Part shown: positions 10,206 through 22,600 of the stretch, in pieces
How positions within the stretch are numbered: the stretch's first letter is position 1
Layout: each line of letters begins with the position of its first letter
From: Cherax quadricarinatus
Taxonomy: Eukaryota; Arthropoda; Malacostraca; Decapoda; Parastacidae
DNA length: 64,000 bases
Direction: 5' to 3'
Assembly: GCF_038502225.1 (NCBI RefSeq)
Contig: NC_091298.1
Location: 44,719,978 to 44,783,977, forward strand
Translations under genes and position numbers: made by a program
Notes under the pieces: generated by a model
Database searches by the model: none
What the model was told of the DNA's origin: nothing
The model's input: only the letters and a program-made list of their open reading frames with translations

Positions 10206-10206
<1 letters not shown>
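9860..10206 (+). mobile_element. tRNA-derived SINE, tandem partial dimer
   Basis: A tRNA-like head has an A-box region TGGTATGGTGGTAGAGC (9982-9998) and a B box GGTTCGAGTCTCC (10026-10038), the internal RNA polymerase III promoter layout. Upstream the module starts GCATGCAGGAGATGAGATG. A second unit begins near 10120 (AATGCAGGGGATAAAAGG) and repeats the head (ACCAGTGTGGTACGGTGGTAGAGC) about 204 bp later, where it runs straight into (TA)n. The same family is at 29665-29960. The anticodon arm is not conserved as a functional tRNA. Confidence 0.7.

Positions 10207-10293
<87 letters not shown>
10207..10293. repeat. (TA)n microsatellite
   Basis: About 87 bp of pure TA follow the truncated second SINE head. 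The related SINE at 29665-29960 also ends in (TA)n, so the tract probably grew from the SINE context. Confidence 0.95.
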
Positions 10294-10297
<4 letters not shown>

Positions 10298-12296
10298 ATT
10301 CTGGTAGTCTTTCACACTGGGATAAATATAGTGTGATAGTGGAAATAAGTTATCTGTTGTATTAGTGGAGAGGAATCCCAAGTGTCCTCATACTGGCATT
10401 TCTAAAAGAAGAAAATTCTCTCTGGTAGGAGCTTAAATTCTATACATCTGTCCGTCATTTTAGATAATTTAGAGATTAGAGGAATTTCTGTATATCTGTG
10501 ATCGGCAAGGGAGTGTGGATGCTGTCATTCAGTAGATGTGAGAAGGAAGCTAGGGAAGGCGATTTAACGTTTCAGTATAAAGGCTTCTCAGACAATAATT
10601 GTGACTTATAAAATGGCTACTTGGGAAATAAGGTATCCAGTGGATGAAATATTTTATGGGGTGTAAACATCGAGGTAATCTGAGTATCATCGTGATATAT
10701 CATTTAATCCTAAGAAGTGCTGGGGTAAGAAAGTCACATTAACTCCTAAAAATATAGAAAAAAAATGAGGCTTCCATCAGTGAACGATGCCCCTGAAGAT
10801 TCCGAAGGCTGCTCCTATTGAAAGTACCTATTGAAAGTGAGTAACTACTTAGTATGAGTCACAGAGGATAATATCTATAAATACATCTACATCTATACCT
10901 ACTGTGAACATGTGGTGAGCTCACATAAGGAATCCTAGGATCCTACTTGTTCCGAATGCTACTTTTTACCTTGATTCTTGCATCACGATATGTGACACTT
11001 GAGTGTCAGTAGGAGGACACATTCTTCTGGGAGAGCACCTCATTTGGGGAATTTGTAGTTGGTTGTCAGTGATTTCTGCCTTAGCACATGACCTTCAGGC
11101 TAATTAAGTTGGTTATTCCAATACTGTATTATTCTATCTATAAGAAACTTAACCCACTGAAACTTAAAGCTGTTAAATAGAGGAACATTCAAGCTATTAC
11201 CAGAGAAAACCAATCTTCGTTGAAAATATAATTGATCTATAGGTATCTACGCATCCCAATAAGAATGTATACGTTTCCTTCGTAAGAAAGTCTGAAATCA
11301 GACTAATTATCGCTTGTATTCCAAAAACTACGAATAATCTATGTAAAATTTCCATTGGGCACCTGCACATGCCCCAATAATTTATGAACCTTCAGAGTAC
11401 ATCAAATCAATGCAGAAAAACTAGATTTTGATGACATTTGGAATTCTCAGGATGTAAACAATGACCTTAGTGGAAGGAAAATAAACAACTACATAAAGAT
11501 ACGGCAACAGGGACACCTAATAACCATGTTGACTTCTGTTAGTAGCTGTAAAGTCAACTCTAAAAATCCCCTGTGTTCTCCGATTACTTTCCATTGATGC
11601 TAAATATTATCATTTACCTCTGCTGACGCTACTACGCTGCTGACGCTACCACGTTCTTGCTGCTTCCCAAATGTCAGCATCAGTTCCAGACTAATTTTCC
11701 ACTTTTACATCGAGGATAATGAGGAGCCACGTCACTCACAACCACCACTAGTTGACTCTGATGCTTCCAAGGATGAAGTATAATATGTGCCAGTGTCACT
11801 TATGTCCAATATTAACCTAGTGTTGTGTTGTTGCTGTGGCGATCAGGACGCCATCAAGTATTCTCTGGTAATGTTAAGTATCCAACGCTTGTGTAAGTTA
11901 ATGTCAAGCTTGGAAAATATCTTATTATGTGTGACCACCAGCAATGGCACCACTGACATTAAAACTGGAATAACATACAGATAAAACACCAAAAATACTA
12001 TTTTTACCAAAAATAAATATATTAATCAAATTATAATAAATTTTTAATAGTAATAATAATATAACAGTGATATGTATAAGAATAAGAAAGTTATAATTTT
12101 AACTATAATTTTTAAAGGGGTAGAAAAGGTAAGCCAGTGGAAGGCCTCGCTCAGATGAACAAAAGCTCCAACTGTGGGTCATCATATGATTAAGTCCCGT
12201 GTTGGCAAGATTTGTCCTATTTCCTGACGAACCTTACCTAACGTGAGGTCACAGACCCTGAGCTGCTTTGGGGATTAGCGTGGACAGTTACTAAGC
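10294..12296. other. Two-kilobase interval with no recognised feature
   Basis: The sequence is AT-rich and looks single-copy within the window. I see no convincing coding frame, RNA gene or tandem repeat. The longest open frame (11787-11984, 65 residues) has no recognisable domain. Confidence 0.5.
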
Positions 12297-12649
12297 ATGG
12301 CTTGCTTCTGCAGTGTTTTAAAAATTGAGGTTGGAGAGTTGAAGGAGGGGGTCTTGCTTCTCCAGGAGATTAGGAGGCTGAAGGTCCACCTCAATGGGTC
12401 TGGGAGAGAGTGTGAGGTGGCTGGAGTTGTGGGGAATGAGGTGCAGTGAGGTGCAGTCTGTCTCTCGCTGTGAGGAGGCTGTAGGTGGGGAGGTAGCAAC
12501 GGCTACCAGCAGTGAGGTGCAGTCCAGCACCTGCTATAAGTGGCGAGTGGTAACCTAATAATGGGAGGAGAACCAGAATAAGGAAAGTTAAGAGTGAAGA
12601 TCTGAAGGTAGGAAATCGCTTCTCTGTTCTTCAGGATGAATGTACTTCA
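12297..12649 (+). pseudogene. CR1 ORF1 N-terminal region, degraded
   Basis: An ATG at 12297 opens a frame of about 50 codons (MACFCSVLKIEVGELKEGVL at its start). Its heptad-like leucines resemble a coiled coil, and it ends at a stop near 12450. Further down, a frame continuous with the esterase ORF contains NRFSVLQDEC, which aligns with NPFSVLPDEC in the ORF1 of copy 2. The two pieces were probably once joined. They are separated by stops, so full-length ORF1 cannot be made from this copy. Confidence 0.5.
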
Positions 12650-13216
12650 GTGGCCAGTGAAGGTAAGGGTACTACTGCCCCTGCTAACAGAGGTAAACGC
12701 ATTCTTGTGATTGGTGACTCTCAGGTAAGATATATTGACCGTGCTTTTTGTAATAGGAATAAGAAGATGAGAGATAGAGTGTGCTTCCCTGGAGCTGGTG
12801 TTGGGGACATAGTTAACAGGCTGGATAATATCATGTCAGGTAATGGGAACAAGCCCATTATTTGTCTCAGTGCTGGTGGAAATGATATTGGGAAGGGTAG
12901 GAGAGAAGAGCTGCTAGGTAAGTACAGGTCAGCTATAGATTTCATTAAGTCTAAGGGAGGGGTCCCAATCATATGTAGCATCTTGCCTAGAAGGGGAGTA
13001 GGAAATGAATGGTTGTCTAGGGCAATTGGTGTAAATTGCTGGCTAGACAGATACTGCAAGGAACTTGCAATCCCATTCATTGACAACTGGAACAACTTTT
13101 ATGGCAAGCATGATATGTATGCAAGGGATGGGGTACATCTCTCTGGGGCTGGGGTGGTAGCACTTGCAAACTCAATTGAGAAGGCCATTGGTGAAATGCC
13201 TATGATTTTAAACTGA
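12650..13216 (+). CDS. CR1 ORF1 protein, SGNH-type esterase domain
   Basis: The 188-residue frame is an SGNH/GDSL-fold hydrolase. Block I is IGDSQ with the nucleophile Ser24. The conserved Asn78 lies in GGND (76-79). Block V is DGVHLS with Asp160 and His163, so all catalytic residues are present. In CR1-clade LINEs this domain follows a zinc-finger or coiled-coil part of ORF1. Its role is thought to be in RNP or membrane association, and the substrate is unknown. The frame is open upstream of 12650 (NRFSVLQDECTS), so the stated start (a GTG) is only the limit of the ORF call and the true start is probably lost. ORF2 begins 14 nt after the stop. Confidence 0.8.
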   Translation: MASEGKGTTAPANRGKRILVIGDSQVRYIDRAFCNRNKKMRDRVCFPGAGVGDIVNRLDNIMSGNGNKPIICLSAGGNDIGKGRREELLGKYRSAIDFIKSKGGVPIICSILPRRGVGNEWLSRAIGVNCWLDRYCKELAIPFIDNWNNFYGKHDMYARDGVHLSGAGVVALANSIEKAIGEMPMILN

Positions 13217-13230
13217 TAGAAGATAGAGGT

Positions 13231-16161
13231 ATGGGTGTGTGTGGGAAACAAGCAGGTTGCAACACTAGGGTTGGAAACAGTAAATGTATAAAAGGCATTC
13301 AGCATGAAGTTATAAATAAAGACAATAGATCAGGTCAGCAAACAAAGGGGGACAGCAGAGGACAGCAAGGGACTAGCTCCCTTAAGGTTTACTATACTAA
13401 TAGCAGGAGTGTAAGAAATAAGATAGATGAGCTAAGATTAATTGCAAGTGCAGGAAACATAGATATTATTGCTATAACAGAGACCTGGCTCAATCTGAAA
13501 GATAGAGAGATGCCCTCTGAATGTCACATACAAGGCTATAAATTATTCCACACTGACAGGGTCAACAGGAAGGGTGGTGGAGTAGCGATGTATGTCAGAG
13601 ACAATTTAAATTGTTGTGTTAGACAAGATATAAAAGTAGAAGCGTCAGCCACTGAATCTGTTTGGTTACAGCTTCTCGAGGGCCGAGAAAAACTAATTTT
13701 GGGTGTGATTTACAGGGCCCCAAATCTTGATAGGGAGTGCAGTAAACTTCTATGGGACGAAATTCGTAAGGCATCTACATACGAAAATGTTGTGCTAATG
13801 GGAGATTTCAACTATAGACAGATTGACTGGAGCAATTTGACAGGAAATTTAGAGTCAGGTGACTTTCTTGATACGATCCAGGATTGTTTTTTAAAACAGT
13901 TTGTGACAGAGCCAACTAGGGGAAATAACCTCCTTGACTTGGTTCTTGCCAGTAGGGAAACACTAATTAATAATCTTGAGGTTAATGATGAGCTTGGGGA
14001 AAGTGATCACAAATCACTCAGTTTTAATATATCATGGAATTCCCCTAATAATGGCAATCAAGTCTCCGTCCCTGACTTTCGCTTGGCTGATTTCATAGGA
14101 CTGAAAAATTACTTAGGTGGGCTGAACTGGAATGACCTGACTAAGGGTCAGGTAGGTGGTGATGGTTGCCGATATGATGCTTTCCAGGGCATAGTTCTAG
14201 CTGCTCAGTCAAATTATGTTCCAAATAGGGAAATCAGATCAAACAAAAATGATCCTAAATGGATGAACAATAGATTAAAATATCTGATTGGTCAAAAGAG
14301 AGGCATATATAGGCAAATCAAAAGAGGAGAGGGGCAGTTAAGAAATCGATATATTCAGTTAAAGAGAGAAATAAAAAAGGGAATTAGAAAAGCAAAAAGA
14401 GATTATGAGGTTAAAGTTGCAAGAGAATCGAAGACTAACCCAAAAGGATTCTTTCAGGTATACAGAAGTAAGATCAGGGACAAGATAGGCCCACTCAAAA
14501 GTTCCTCGGGTCAGCTCACTGACAGTGATAAGGAAATGTGTAGAATTTTTAACACATACTTCCTCTCAGTTTTTACACAGGAGGATACCAGCGATATTCC
14601 AGTAATGATAAATTATGTAGAACAGGACGATAATAAACTGTGCACTATTAGGGTCACAAGTGACATGGTCCTTAGGCAAATAGATAAATTAAAACCTAAC
14701 AAATCCCCAGGCCCTGATGAACTGTATGCAAGGGTTCTAAAGGAATGTAAAGAGGAGCTTAGCAAACCTTTGGCTAATCTTTTCAACATATCACTACAAA
14801 CTGGCATGGTGCCAGATAAGTGGAAAATGGCAAATGTGATACCTATTTTTAAAGCAGGTGACAGGTCCTTAGCTTCGAACTATAGACCAATAAGCCTAAC
14901 CTCCATAGTGGGAAAATTTATGGAATCAATAATTGCCGAGGCAGTTCGTAGCCACCTTGAAAAGCATAAATTAATCAACGAATCTCAGCATGGTTTTACA
15001 AAGGGGCGTTCCTGCCTTACGAATTTATTAATTTTTTTCACTAAGGTATTTGAGGAGGTAGATCATGGTAATGAATATGATATTGTGTATATGGACTTCA
15101 GTAAGGCTTTTGACAGGGTCCCACATCAGAGACTATTGAGGAAAATTAAGGCACATGGAATAGGAGGAGAAATTTTTTCCTGGATAGAGGCATGGTTGAC
15201 AAATAGGCAGCAGAGAGTTTGCATAAATGGGGAGAAATCAGAGTGGGGAAGCGTCACGAGCGGTGTTCCACAGGGGTCAGTGTTGGGCCCCCTGCTGTTC
15301 ACAATCTACATAAACGACATAGATGAGGGCATAAAGAGCGACATGGGCAAGTTTGCCGATGACACCAAAATAAGCCGTCGAATTCATTCTGACGAGGACA
15401 TTCGAGCACTCCAGGAAGATTTGAATAGACTGATGCAGTGGTCGGAGAAGTGGCAGATGCAGTTTAATATAGACAGATGCAAAGTTCTAAATGTTGGACA
15501 GGACAATAACCATGCCACATATAAACTAAATAATGTAGATCTTAATATTACGGATTGCGAAAAAGATTTAGGAGTTCTGGTTAGCAGTAATCTGAAACCA
15601 AGACAACAGTGCATAAGTGTTCGCAATAAAGCTAATAGAATCCTTGGCTTCATATCAAGAAGCATAAATAATAGGAGTCCTCAGGTTGTTCTTCAACTCT
15701 ATACATCCTTGGTTAGGCCTCATTTAGATTATGCTGCACAGTTTTGGTCACCGTATTACAGAATGGATATAAATTCTCTGGAAAATGTACAAAGGAGGAT
15801 GACAAAGTTGATCCCATGTATCAGAAACCTTCCCTATGAGGATAGACTAAGGGCCCTGAATCTGCACTCTCTAGAAAGACGTAGAATTGGGGGGGATATG
15901 ATTGAGGTGTATAAATGGAAGACAGGAATAAATAAAGGGGATGTAAATAGTGTGCTGAAAATATGTAGCCTAGACAGGACTCGCAGCAATGGTTTTAAGT
16001 TGGAAAAATTCAGATTCAGGAAGGATATAGGAAAGTACTGGTTTGGTAATAGAGTTGTGGATGAGTGGAACAAACTCCCGAGTACAGTTATAGAGGCCAG
16101 AACGTTGTGTAGCTTTAAAAATAGGTTGGATAAATACATGAGTGGATGTGGGTGGGTGTGA
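13231..16161 (+). CDS. CR1 ORF2 protein: AP endonuclease plus reverse transcriptase
   Basis: The 976-residue frame has no stops or shifts. The apurinic-like endonuclease runs from about residue 52 to 275: Asn57 in YYTNSRS, Glu84 in TETW, GDFN at 191-194 and SDH at 258-260. It nicks target DNA. The reverse transcriptase runs from about 480 to 800: DFSKAFD (622-628), GVPQGSVLGPLLF, and the catalytic FADD at 708-711. It copies the LINE RNA by target-primed reverse transcription. The C-terminal part ends DKYMSGCGWV, as in copy 2. No RNase H or zinc-finger tail is visible. The ATG at 13231 lies just after ORF1, as expected for reinitiation or readthrough. Confidence 0.95.
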   Translation: MGVCGKQAGCNTRVGNSKCIKGIQHEVINKDNRSGQQTKGDSRGQQGTSSLKVYYTNSRSVRNKIDELRLIASAGNIDIIAITETWLNLKDREMPSECHIQGYKLFHTDRVNRKGGGVAMYVRDNLNCCVRQDIKVEASATESVWLQLLEGREKLILGVIYRAPNLDRECSKLLWDEIRKASTYENVVLMGDFNYRQIDWSNLTGNLESGDFLDTIQDCFLKQFVTEPTRGNNLLDLVLASRETLINNLEVNDELGESDHKSLSFNISWNSPNNGNQVSVPDFRLADFIGLKNYLGGLNWNDLTKGQVGGDGCRYDAFQGIVLAAQSNYVPNREIRSNKNDPKWMNNRLKYLIGQKRGIYRQIKRGEGQLRNRYIQLKREIKKGIRKAKRDYEVKVARESKTNPKGFFQVYRSKIRDKIGPLKSSSGQLTDSDKEMCRIFNTYFLSVFTQEDTSDIPVMINYVEQDDNKLCTIRVTSDMVLRQIDKLKPNKSPGPDELYARVLKECKEELSKPLANLFNISLQTGMVPDKWKMANVIPIFKAGDRSLASNYRPISLTSIVGKFMESIIAEAVRSHLEKHKLINESQHGFTKGRSCLTNLLIFFTKVFEEVDHGNEYDIVYMDFSKAFDRVPHQRLLRKIKAHGIGGEIFSWIEAWLTNRQQRVCINGEKSEWGSVTSGVPQGSVLGPLLFTIYINDIDEGIKSDMGKFADDTKISRRIHSDEDIRALQEDLNRLMQWSEKWQMQFNIDRCKVLNVGQDNNHATYKLNNVDLNITDCEKDLGVLVSSNLKPRQQCISVRNKANRILGFISRSINNRSPQVVLQLYTSLVRPHLDYAAQFWSPYYRMDINSLENVQRRMTKLIPCIRNLPYEDRLRALNLHSLERRRIGGDMIEVYKWKTGINKGDVNSVLKICSLDRTRSNGFKLEKFRFRKDIGKYWFGNRVVDEWNKLPSTVIEARTLCSFKNRLDKYMSGCGWV

Positions 16162-16340
16162 GTTGGACCTGATAGCTTGTGCTACCAGGTCGGTTGCCGT
16201 GTTCCTCCCTTAAGTCAATGTGACCTGACCTGACTAGGTTGGGTGCATTGGCTTAAGCTGGTAGGAGACTTGGACCTGCCTCGCATGGGCCAGTAGGCCT
16301 TTTGCAGTGTTCCTTCGTTCTTATGTTATGTTCTTATGTT
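16162..16340 (+). other. CR1 3' UTR and octamer tail
   Basis: Key segments are ACCTGATAGCTTGTGCTACC, TTGGACCTGCCTCGCATGGG, GCCAGTAGGCCTTTTGCAG and the tail TTCTTATGTTATGTTCTTAT (16319-16338). Complements of this region recur at 40567-40637 (copy 2 tail) and 26915-27030. The latter flows into the 59-bp minisatellite. Confidence 0.85.
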
Positions 16341-16595
16341 CACACGCGGGGGCCCGAGTTCGATTCCCGGCGGGGTGGAAACATTTCGACGCGTTTCCTT
16401 ACACCTGTTGTCCTGTTCACCTGGCAGCAAATAGGTACCTGGGTGTTAGTTGACTGGTGTGGGTCGCATCCAGGGGGACAAGATTGAGGGCCCCAGTTTA
16501 AGACAGTCCTCGATGAAACACTGACTTTGTTGGGTTATCCTGGATGGCTAACCCTCCGGGGTTAAAAATCCCAACGAATTCTCATCTCTTCCACT
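16341..16595 (+). mobile_element. tRNA-derived SINE, 5'-truncated
   Basis: A B box GAGTTCGATTCCC (16356-16368) is followed by the body shared with two other SINEs here (AGGTACCTGGGTGTTAGTTG, ACTGGTGTGGGTCGCATCC). The 3' part (GGTTATCCTGGATGGCTAAC, GGGGTTAAAAATCCC) differs from theirs. The A box is missing because the CR1 octamer tail abuts the anticodon-side sequence at 16340/16341. Either the LINE landed in the SINE, or the SINE was already truncated. Confidence 0.75.
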
Positions 16596-16691
16596 TTAGG
16601 CTGAGTAAGTGCAAATTTTGTTGTAGTCTGAGCAATAACTGGAGAATGACTCTTTAGGTTGGCTTTAAACTTGTAGTATTCCTGTGTTTTT

Positions 16692-19600
16692 GATAATGCT
16701 GATACTCATAATGCTGATACTGATAATGCTGATACTGATAATGCTGATACTGATGATACTGATAATGCTGATACTGATAATGCTGATACTGATAATGCTG
16801 ATACTGATAATGCTGATACTGATAATGCTGATACTGATAATGCTGATACTGATAATGCTGATACTGATAATGCTGGTAGACTGATAATGCTGATACTGAT
16901 AATGCTGATACTGATAATGCTGATACTGATAATGCTGATACTGATAATGCTGATACTGATAATGCTGATACTGATAATGCTGATACTGATAATGCTGATA
17001 CTGATAATGCTGGTAGACTGATAATGCTGGTAGACTGATAATGCTGATACTGATAATGCTGATACTGATAATGCTGATACTGATAATGCTGATACTGATA
17101 ATGCTGATACTGATAATGCTGATACTGATAATGCTGATACTGATAATGTTGATACTGATAATGCTGATACTGATAATGCTGATACTGATAATGCTGATAG
17201 ATTGATAATGCTGGTTGACTGATAATGCTGATACTGATAATGCTGATACTGATAATGCTGAAAAACTGATAATGCTGGTAGACTGATAATGCTGATACTG
17301 ATAATGCTGATACTGATAATGCTGATACTGATAATGCTGATACTGATAATGCTGATAAACTGATAATGCTGATACTGATAATGCTGATAAACTGATAATG
17401 CTGATACTGATAATGCTGATACTGATAATGCTGATACTGATAATGCTGATACTGATAATGCTGATAAACTGATAATGCTGGTAGACTGATAATGCTGATA
17501 CTGATAATGCTGATAGATTGATTATGCTGATAAACTGATAATGCTGATACTGATAATGCTGATACTGATAATGCTGATAGATTGATAATGCTGATAAACT
17601 GATAATGCTGGTAGACTGATACTGATAATGCTGATAGACTGATAATGCTGATAAACTGATAATGCTGATAGATTGATAATGCTGATAAACTGATAATGCT
17701 GGTAGACTGATAATGCTGATACTGATGATGCTGATACTGATAATGCTGATACTGATAATGCTGATAAACTGATAATGCTGGTAGACTGATAATGCTGACA
17801 CTGATAATGCTGATAGATTGATAATGCTGATAGATTGATAATGCTGATAGACTGATAATGCTGATAAACTGATAATGCTGAGACTGATAATGCTGATAGA
17901 TTGATAATGCTGATAAACTGATGATGCTGGTAGACTGATACTGATAATGCTGATAAACTGATAATGCTGAGACTGATAATGCTGATAGATTGATAATGCT
18001 GATAAACTGATAATGCTGGTAGACTGATAATGCTGATACTGATAATGCTGATACTGATAATGCTGAAACTGATAATGCTGATAAACTGATAATGCTTGTA
18101 GACTGATAATGCTGATACTGATAATGCGGGATAGATTGATTATGCTGATAAACTGATAATGCTGATACTGATAATGCTGATACTGATAATGCTGATAGAC
18201 TGATAATGCTGGTAGACTGATTATGCTGGTAGACTGATAATGCTGATAGATTGATAATGCTGATACTGATAATGCTGATACTGATAATGCTGATACTGAA
18301 AATGCTGATACTCATAATGCTGATACTGATAATGCTGATACTGATAATGCTGATAGATTGATAATGCTGATACTGATAATGCTGATACTGATAATGCTGA
18401 TACTGATAATGCTGATACTGATAATGCTGATACTGATAATGCTGATACTGATAATGCTGATACTGATAATGCTGATTGATAATGCTGATATTGATAATGC
18501 TGATAGATTGATAATGCTGATACTGATAATGCTGATACTGATAATGCTGATACATTGATAATGCTGATACTGATAATGCTGATACTGATAATGCTGATAC
18601 TGATAATGCTGATACTGATAATGCTGATACTGATAATGCTGATACTGATAATGCTGATACTGATAATGCTGATACTGATAATGCTGATAGATTGATAATG
18701 CTGATACTGATAATGCTGGTAGACTGATAATGCTGATACTGATAATGCTGATACTGATAATGCTGATACTGATAATGCTGATACTGATAATGCTGGTAGA
18801 CTGATAATGCTGGTAGACTGATAATGCTGATACTGATAATGCTGGTAGACTGATAATGCTGGTAGACTGATAGTGCTGATAGATTGATAATGCTGATACT
18901 GATAATGCTGATACTGATAATGCTGATACTGATAATGCTGATACTGATAATGCTGATACTGATAATGCTGATACTGATAATGCTGATACTGATAATGCTG
19001 ATACTGATAATGCTGATACTGATAATGCTGGTAGACTGATAATGCTGATACTGATAATGCTGATACTGATAATGCTGGTAGACTGATAATGCTGGTAGAC
19101 TGATAATGCTGATACTGATAATGCTGATACTGATAATGCTGATACTGATAATGCTGGTAGACTGACAATGTTGATACTGATAATGCTGATACTGATAATG
19201 CTGATACTGATAATGCTGATACTGATAATGCTGATAAACTGATAATGTTGATACTGATAATGCTGATACTGATAATGCTGATACTGATATATTGATAATG
19301 CTGATAGATTGATAATGCTGGTAGACTGATAATGCTGATACTGATAATGCTGATACTGATAATGCTGATAAACTGATAATGCTGGTAGACTGATAATGCC
19401 GATACTGATAATGCTGATACTGATAATGCTGATACTGATAATGCTGATACTGATAATGCTGATACTGATAATGCTGGTAGACTGATAATGCTGATACTGA
19501 TAATGCTGATAGATTGATAATGCTGGTAGACTGATAATGCTGGTAGACTGATAATGCTGATACTGATAATGCTGATACTGATAATGCTGATACTGATAAT

Positions 19601-22600
19601 GCTGATACTGATAATGCTGATAAACTGATAATGCTGATACTGATAATGCTGATAAACTGATAATGCTGATACTGATAATGCTGATACTGATAATGCTGAT
19701 ACTGATAATGCTGATACTGATAATGCTGATACTGATAATGCTGATAAACTGATAATGCTGGTAGACTGATAATGCTGATAGATTGATAATGCTGATAAAC
19801 TGATAATGCTGATACTGATAATGCTGATAGATTGATAATGCTGATAAACTGATAATGCTGGTAGACTGATACTGATAATGCTGATAGACTGATAATGCTG
19901 ATAAACTGATAATGCTGATAGATTGATAATGCTGATAAACTGATAATGCTGGTAGACTGATAATGCTGATACTGATGATGCTGATACTGATAATGCTGAT
20001 ACTGATAATGCTGATAAACTGATAATGCTGGTAGACTGATAATGCTGATACTGATAATGCTGATAGATTGATAATGCTGATAAACTGATAATGCTGATAG
20101 ATTGATAATGCTGATAGACTGATAATGCTGATAAACTGATAATGCTGAGACTGATAATGCTGATAGATTGATAATGCTGATAAACTGACGATGCTGGTAG
20201 ACTGATACTGATAATGCTGATAGATTGATAATGCTGATAAACTGATAATGCTGGTAGACTGATAATTCTGATACTGATAATGCTGATACTGATAATGCTG
20301 ATACTGATAATGCTGATAAACTGATAATGCTTGTAGACTGATAATGCTGATACTGATAATGCGGGATAGATTGATAATGCTGATAAACTGATAATGCTGA
20401 TACTGATAATGCTGATAGATTGATAATGCTGATAAACTGATAATGCTGAGACTGATAATGCTGATAGATTGATAATGCTGATAAACTAATAATGCTTGTC
20501 GATTGATACTGATAATGCTGATAGATTGATAATGCTGATAAACTGATAATGCTGATAGACTGATAATGCTGATAAACTGATAATGCTGGTAGACTGATAA
20601 TGATGATACTGATGCTGATAGATTAATAAGGCTGATAAACTGATAATGCTGATACTGATAATGCTAATATTGATAATGCTGATAAACTGATAATGCTGAT
20701 ACTTATAATGCTGATAGACTGATAATGCTGATAAACTGATAATGCTGGTAGACTGATAATGCTGATACCAATAATGCTGATACTGATAATGCTGATACTG
20801 ATAATGCTGATACTGATAATGCTGATAAACTGATAATGCTTGTAGAGATAATGCTGATAAACTGATAATGCTGGTAGACTGATAATGATGATACTGATGC
20901 TGATAGATTAATAATGCTGATAAACTGATAATGCTGATACTGATAATGCTAATATTGATAATGCTGATAAACTGATAATGCTGATACTGATAATGCTAAT
21001 ATTGATAATGCTGATAAACTGATAATGCTGATACTGATAATGCTAATATTGATAATGCTGATAAACTGATAATGCTGATACTTATAATGCTGATAGACTG
21101 ATAATGCTGATAAACTGATAATGCTGGTAGACTGATAATGCTGATACTGATAATGCTGATAGATTGATAATGCTGATAAACTGATAATGCTGATACTGAT
21201 AATGCTGAACTGATATTGCTGAACTCATAATGCTGATACTGATAATGCTGATGAACTGATAATGCTGAACTGATAATGATACTGATAATGCTGATAAACT
21301 GATAATGCTGATAGACTGATAATGCTGATAAACTGATAATGCTGATAAACTGATAATGCCGATAGGCTGATAATGCTGATAGACTGATAAAGCTGATAGG
21401 CTGATAATGCTGATACTGATAATGATAGGCTGATAATGCTGAACTGATAATGCTGATACTGATAATGCTGGTAGACTGATAATGCTGATACTGATAATGA
21501 TAGATTGATAATGCTGATAGACTGATAATGCTCTGTAGACTGATAATGCTGATAGACTGATAATGCTCTGTAGACTGATAATGCTGATAGACTGATAATG
21601 CTCTGTAGACTGATAATGCTGATAGACTGATAATGTTGATAGACTGATAATGCTCTGTAGACTGATAATGCTGATAGACTGATAATGCTCTGTAGACTGA
21701 TAATGCTGATAGACTGATAATGTTGATAGACTGATAATGCTCTGTAGACTGATAATGCTGATAGACTGATAATGCTCTGTAGACTGATAATGCTGATAGA
21801 CTGATAATGCTCTGTAGACTGATAATGCTGATAGACTGATAATGCTGACTGATAATGCTGATAGACTGATAATGCTCTGTAGACTGATAATGCTGATAGA
21901 CTGATAATACTCTGTAGACTGATAATGCTGATAGACTGATAATGCTCTGTAGACTGATAATGCTGATAGACTGATAATGCTGATAGACTGATAATGCTCT
22001 GTAGACTGATAATGCTGATAGACTGATAATGCTCTGTAGACTGATAATGCTGATAGACTGATAATGCTGATAGACCGATAATGCTCTGCAGACTGATAAT
22101 GCTGATAGACTGATAATGCTCTGTAGACTGATAATGCTGATAGGTTGATAATGCTGATAGACTGATAATGCTCTGTAGACTGATAATGCTGATAGACTGA
22201 TAATGCTCTGTAGACTGATAATGCTGATAGACTGATAATGCTCTGTAGACTGATAATGCTGATAGACTGATAATGCTCTGTAGACTGATAATGCTGATAG
22301 ACTGATAATGTTGATAGACCGATAATGCTCTGTAGACTGATAATGCTGATAGACTGATAATGCTCTGTAGACTGATAATGCTGATAGACTGATAATGCTC
22401 TGTAGACTGATAATGCTGATAGACTGATAATGTTGATAGACCGATAATGCTCTGTAGACTTATAATGCTGATAGACTGATAATGCTCTGTAGACTGATAA
22501 TGCTCTGTAGACTGATAATGCTCTGTAGACTGATAATGCTCTGTAGACTGATAATGTTGATAGACCGATAATGCTCTGTAGACTGATAATGCTGATAGAC

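Larger units (their letters stand above)
12297..16340 (+). mobile_element. CR1-like LINE, copy 1, nearly intact
   Basis: This non-LTR retrotransposon has an ORF1 with an SGNH esterase, an ORF2 with endonuclease and reverse transcriptase, a 3' UTR (16162-16318) and a tail of TTCTTATG-type octamers (16318-16340). CR1-clade LINEs are known for an esterase in ORF1 and an 8-bp microsatellite tail, and both features are here. Relative to copy 2 at 40567-48106, the ORF1 N-terminal region is damaged by stops. ORF2 is uninterrupted over 976 codons, which suggests fairly recent activity. No target duplication was found. Confidence 0.85.

Noticed and set aside
16654..19168. Open frames of 633, 378 and 315 residues on the minus strand
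   Set aside because: They are translations of the 15-bp minisatellite (repeating QYQHY, SISII or SALSV depending on frame). Openness follows from a unit length divisible by three.
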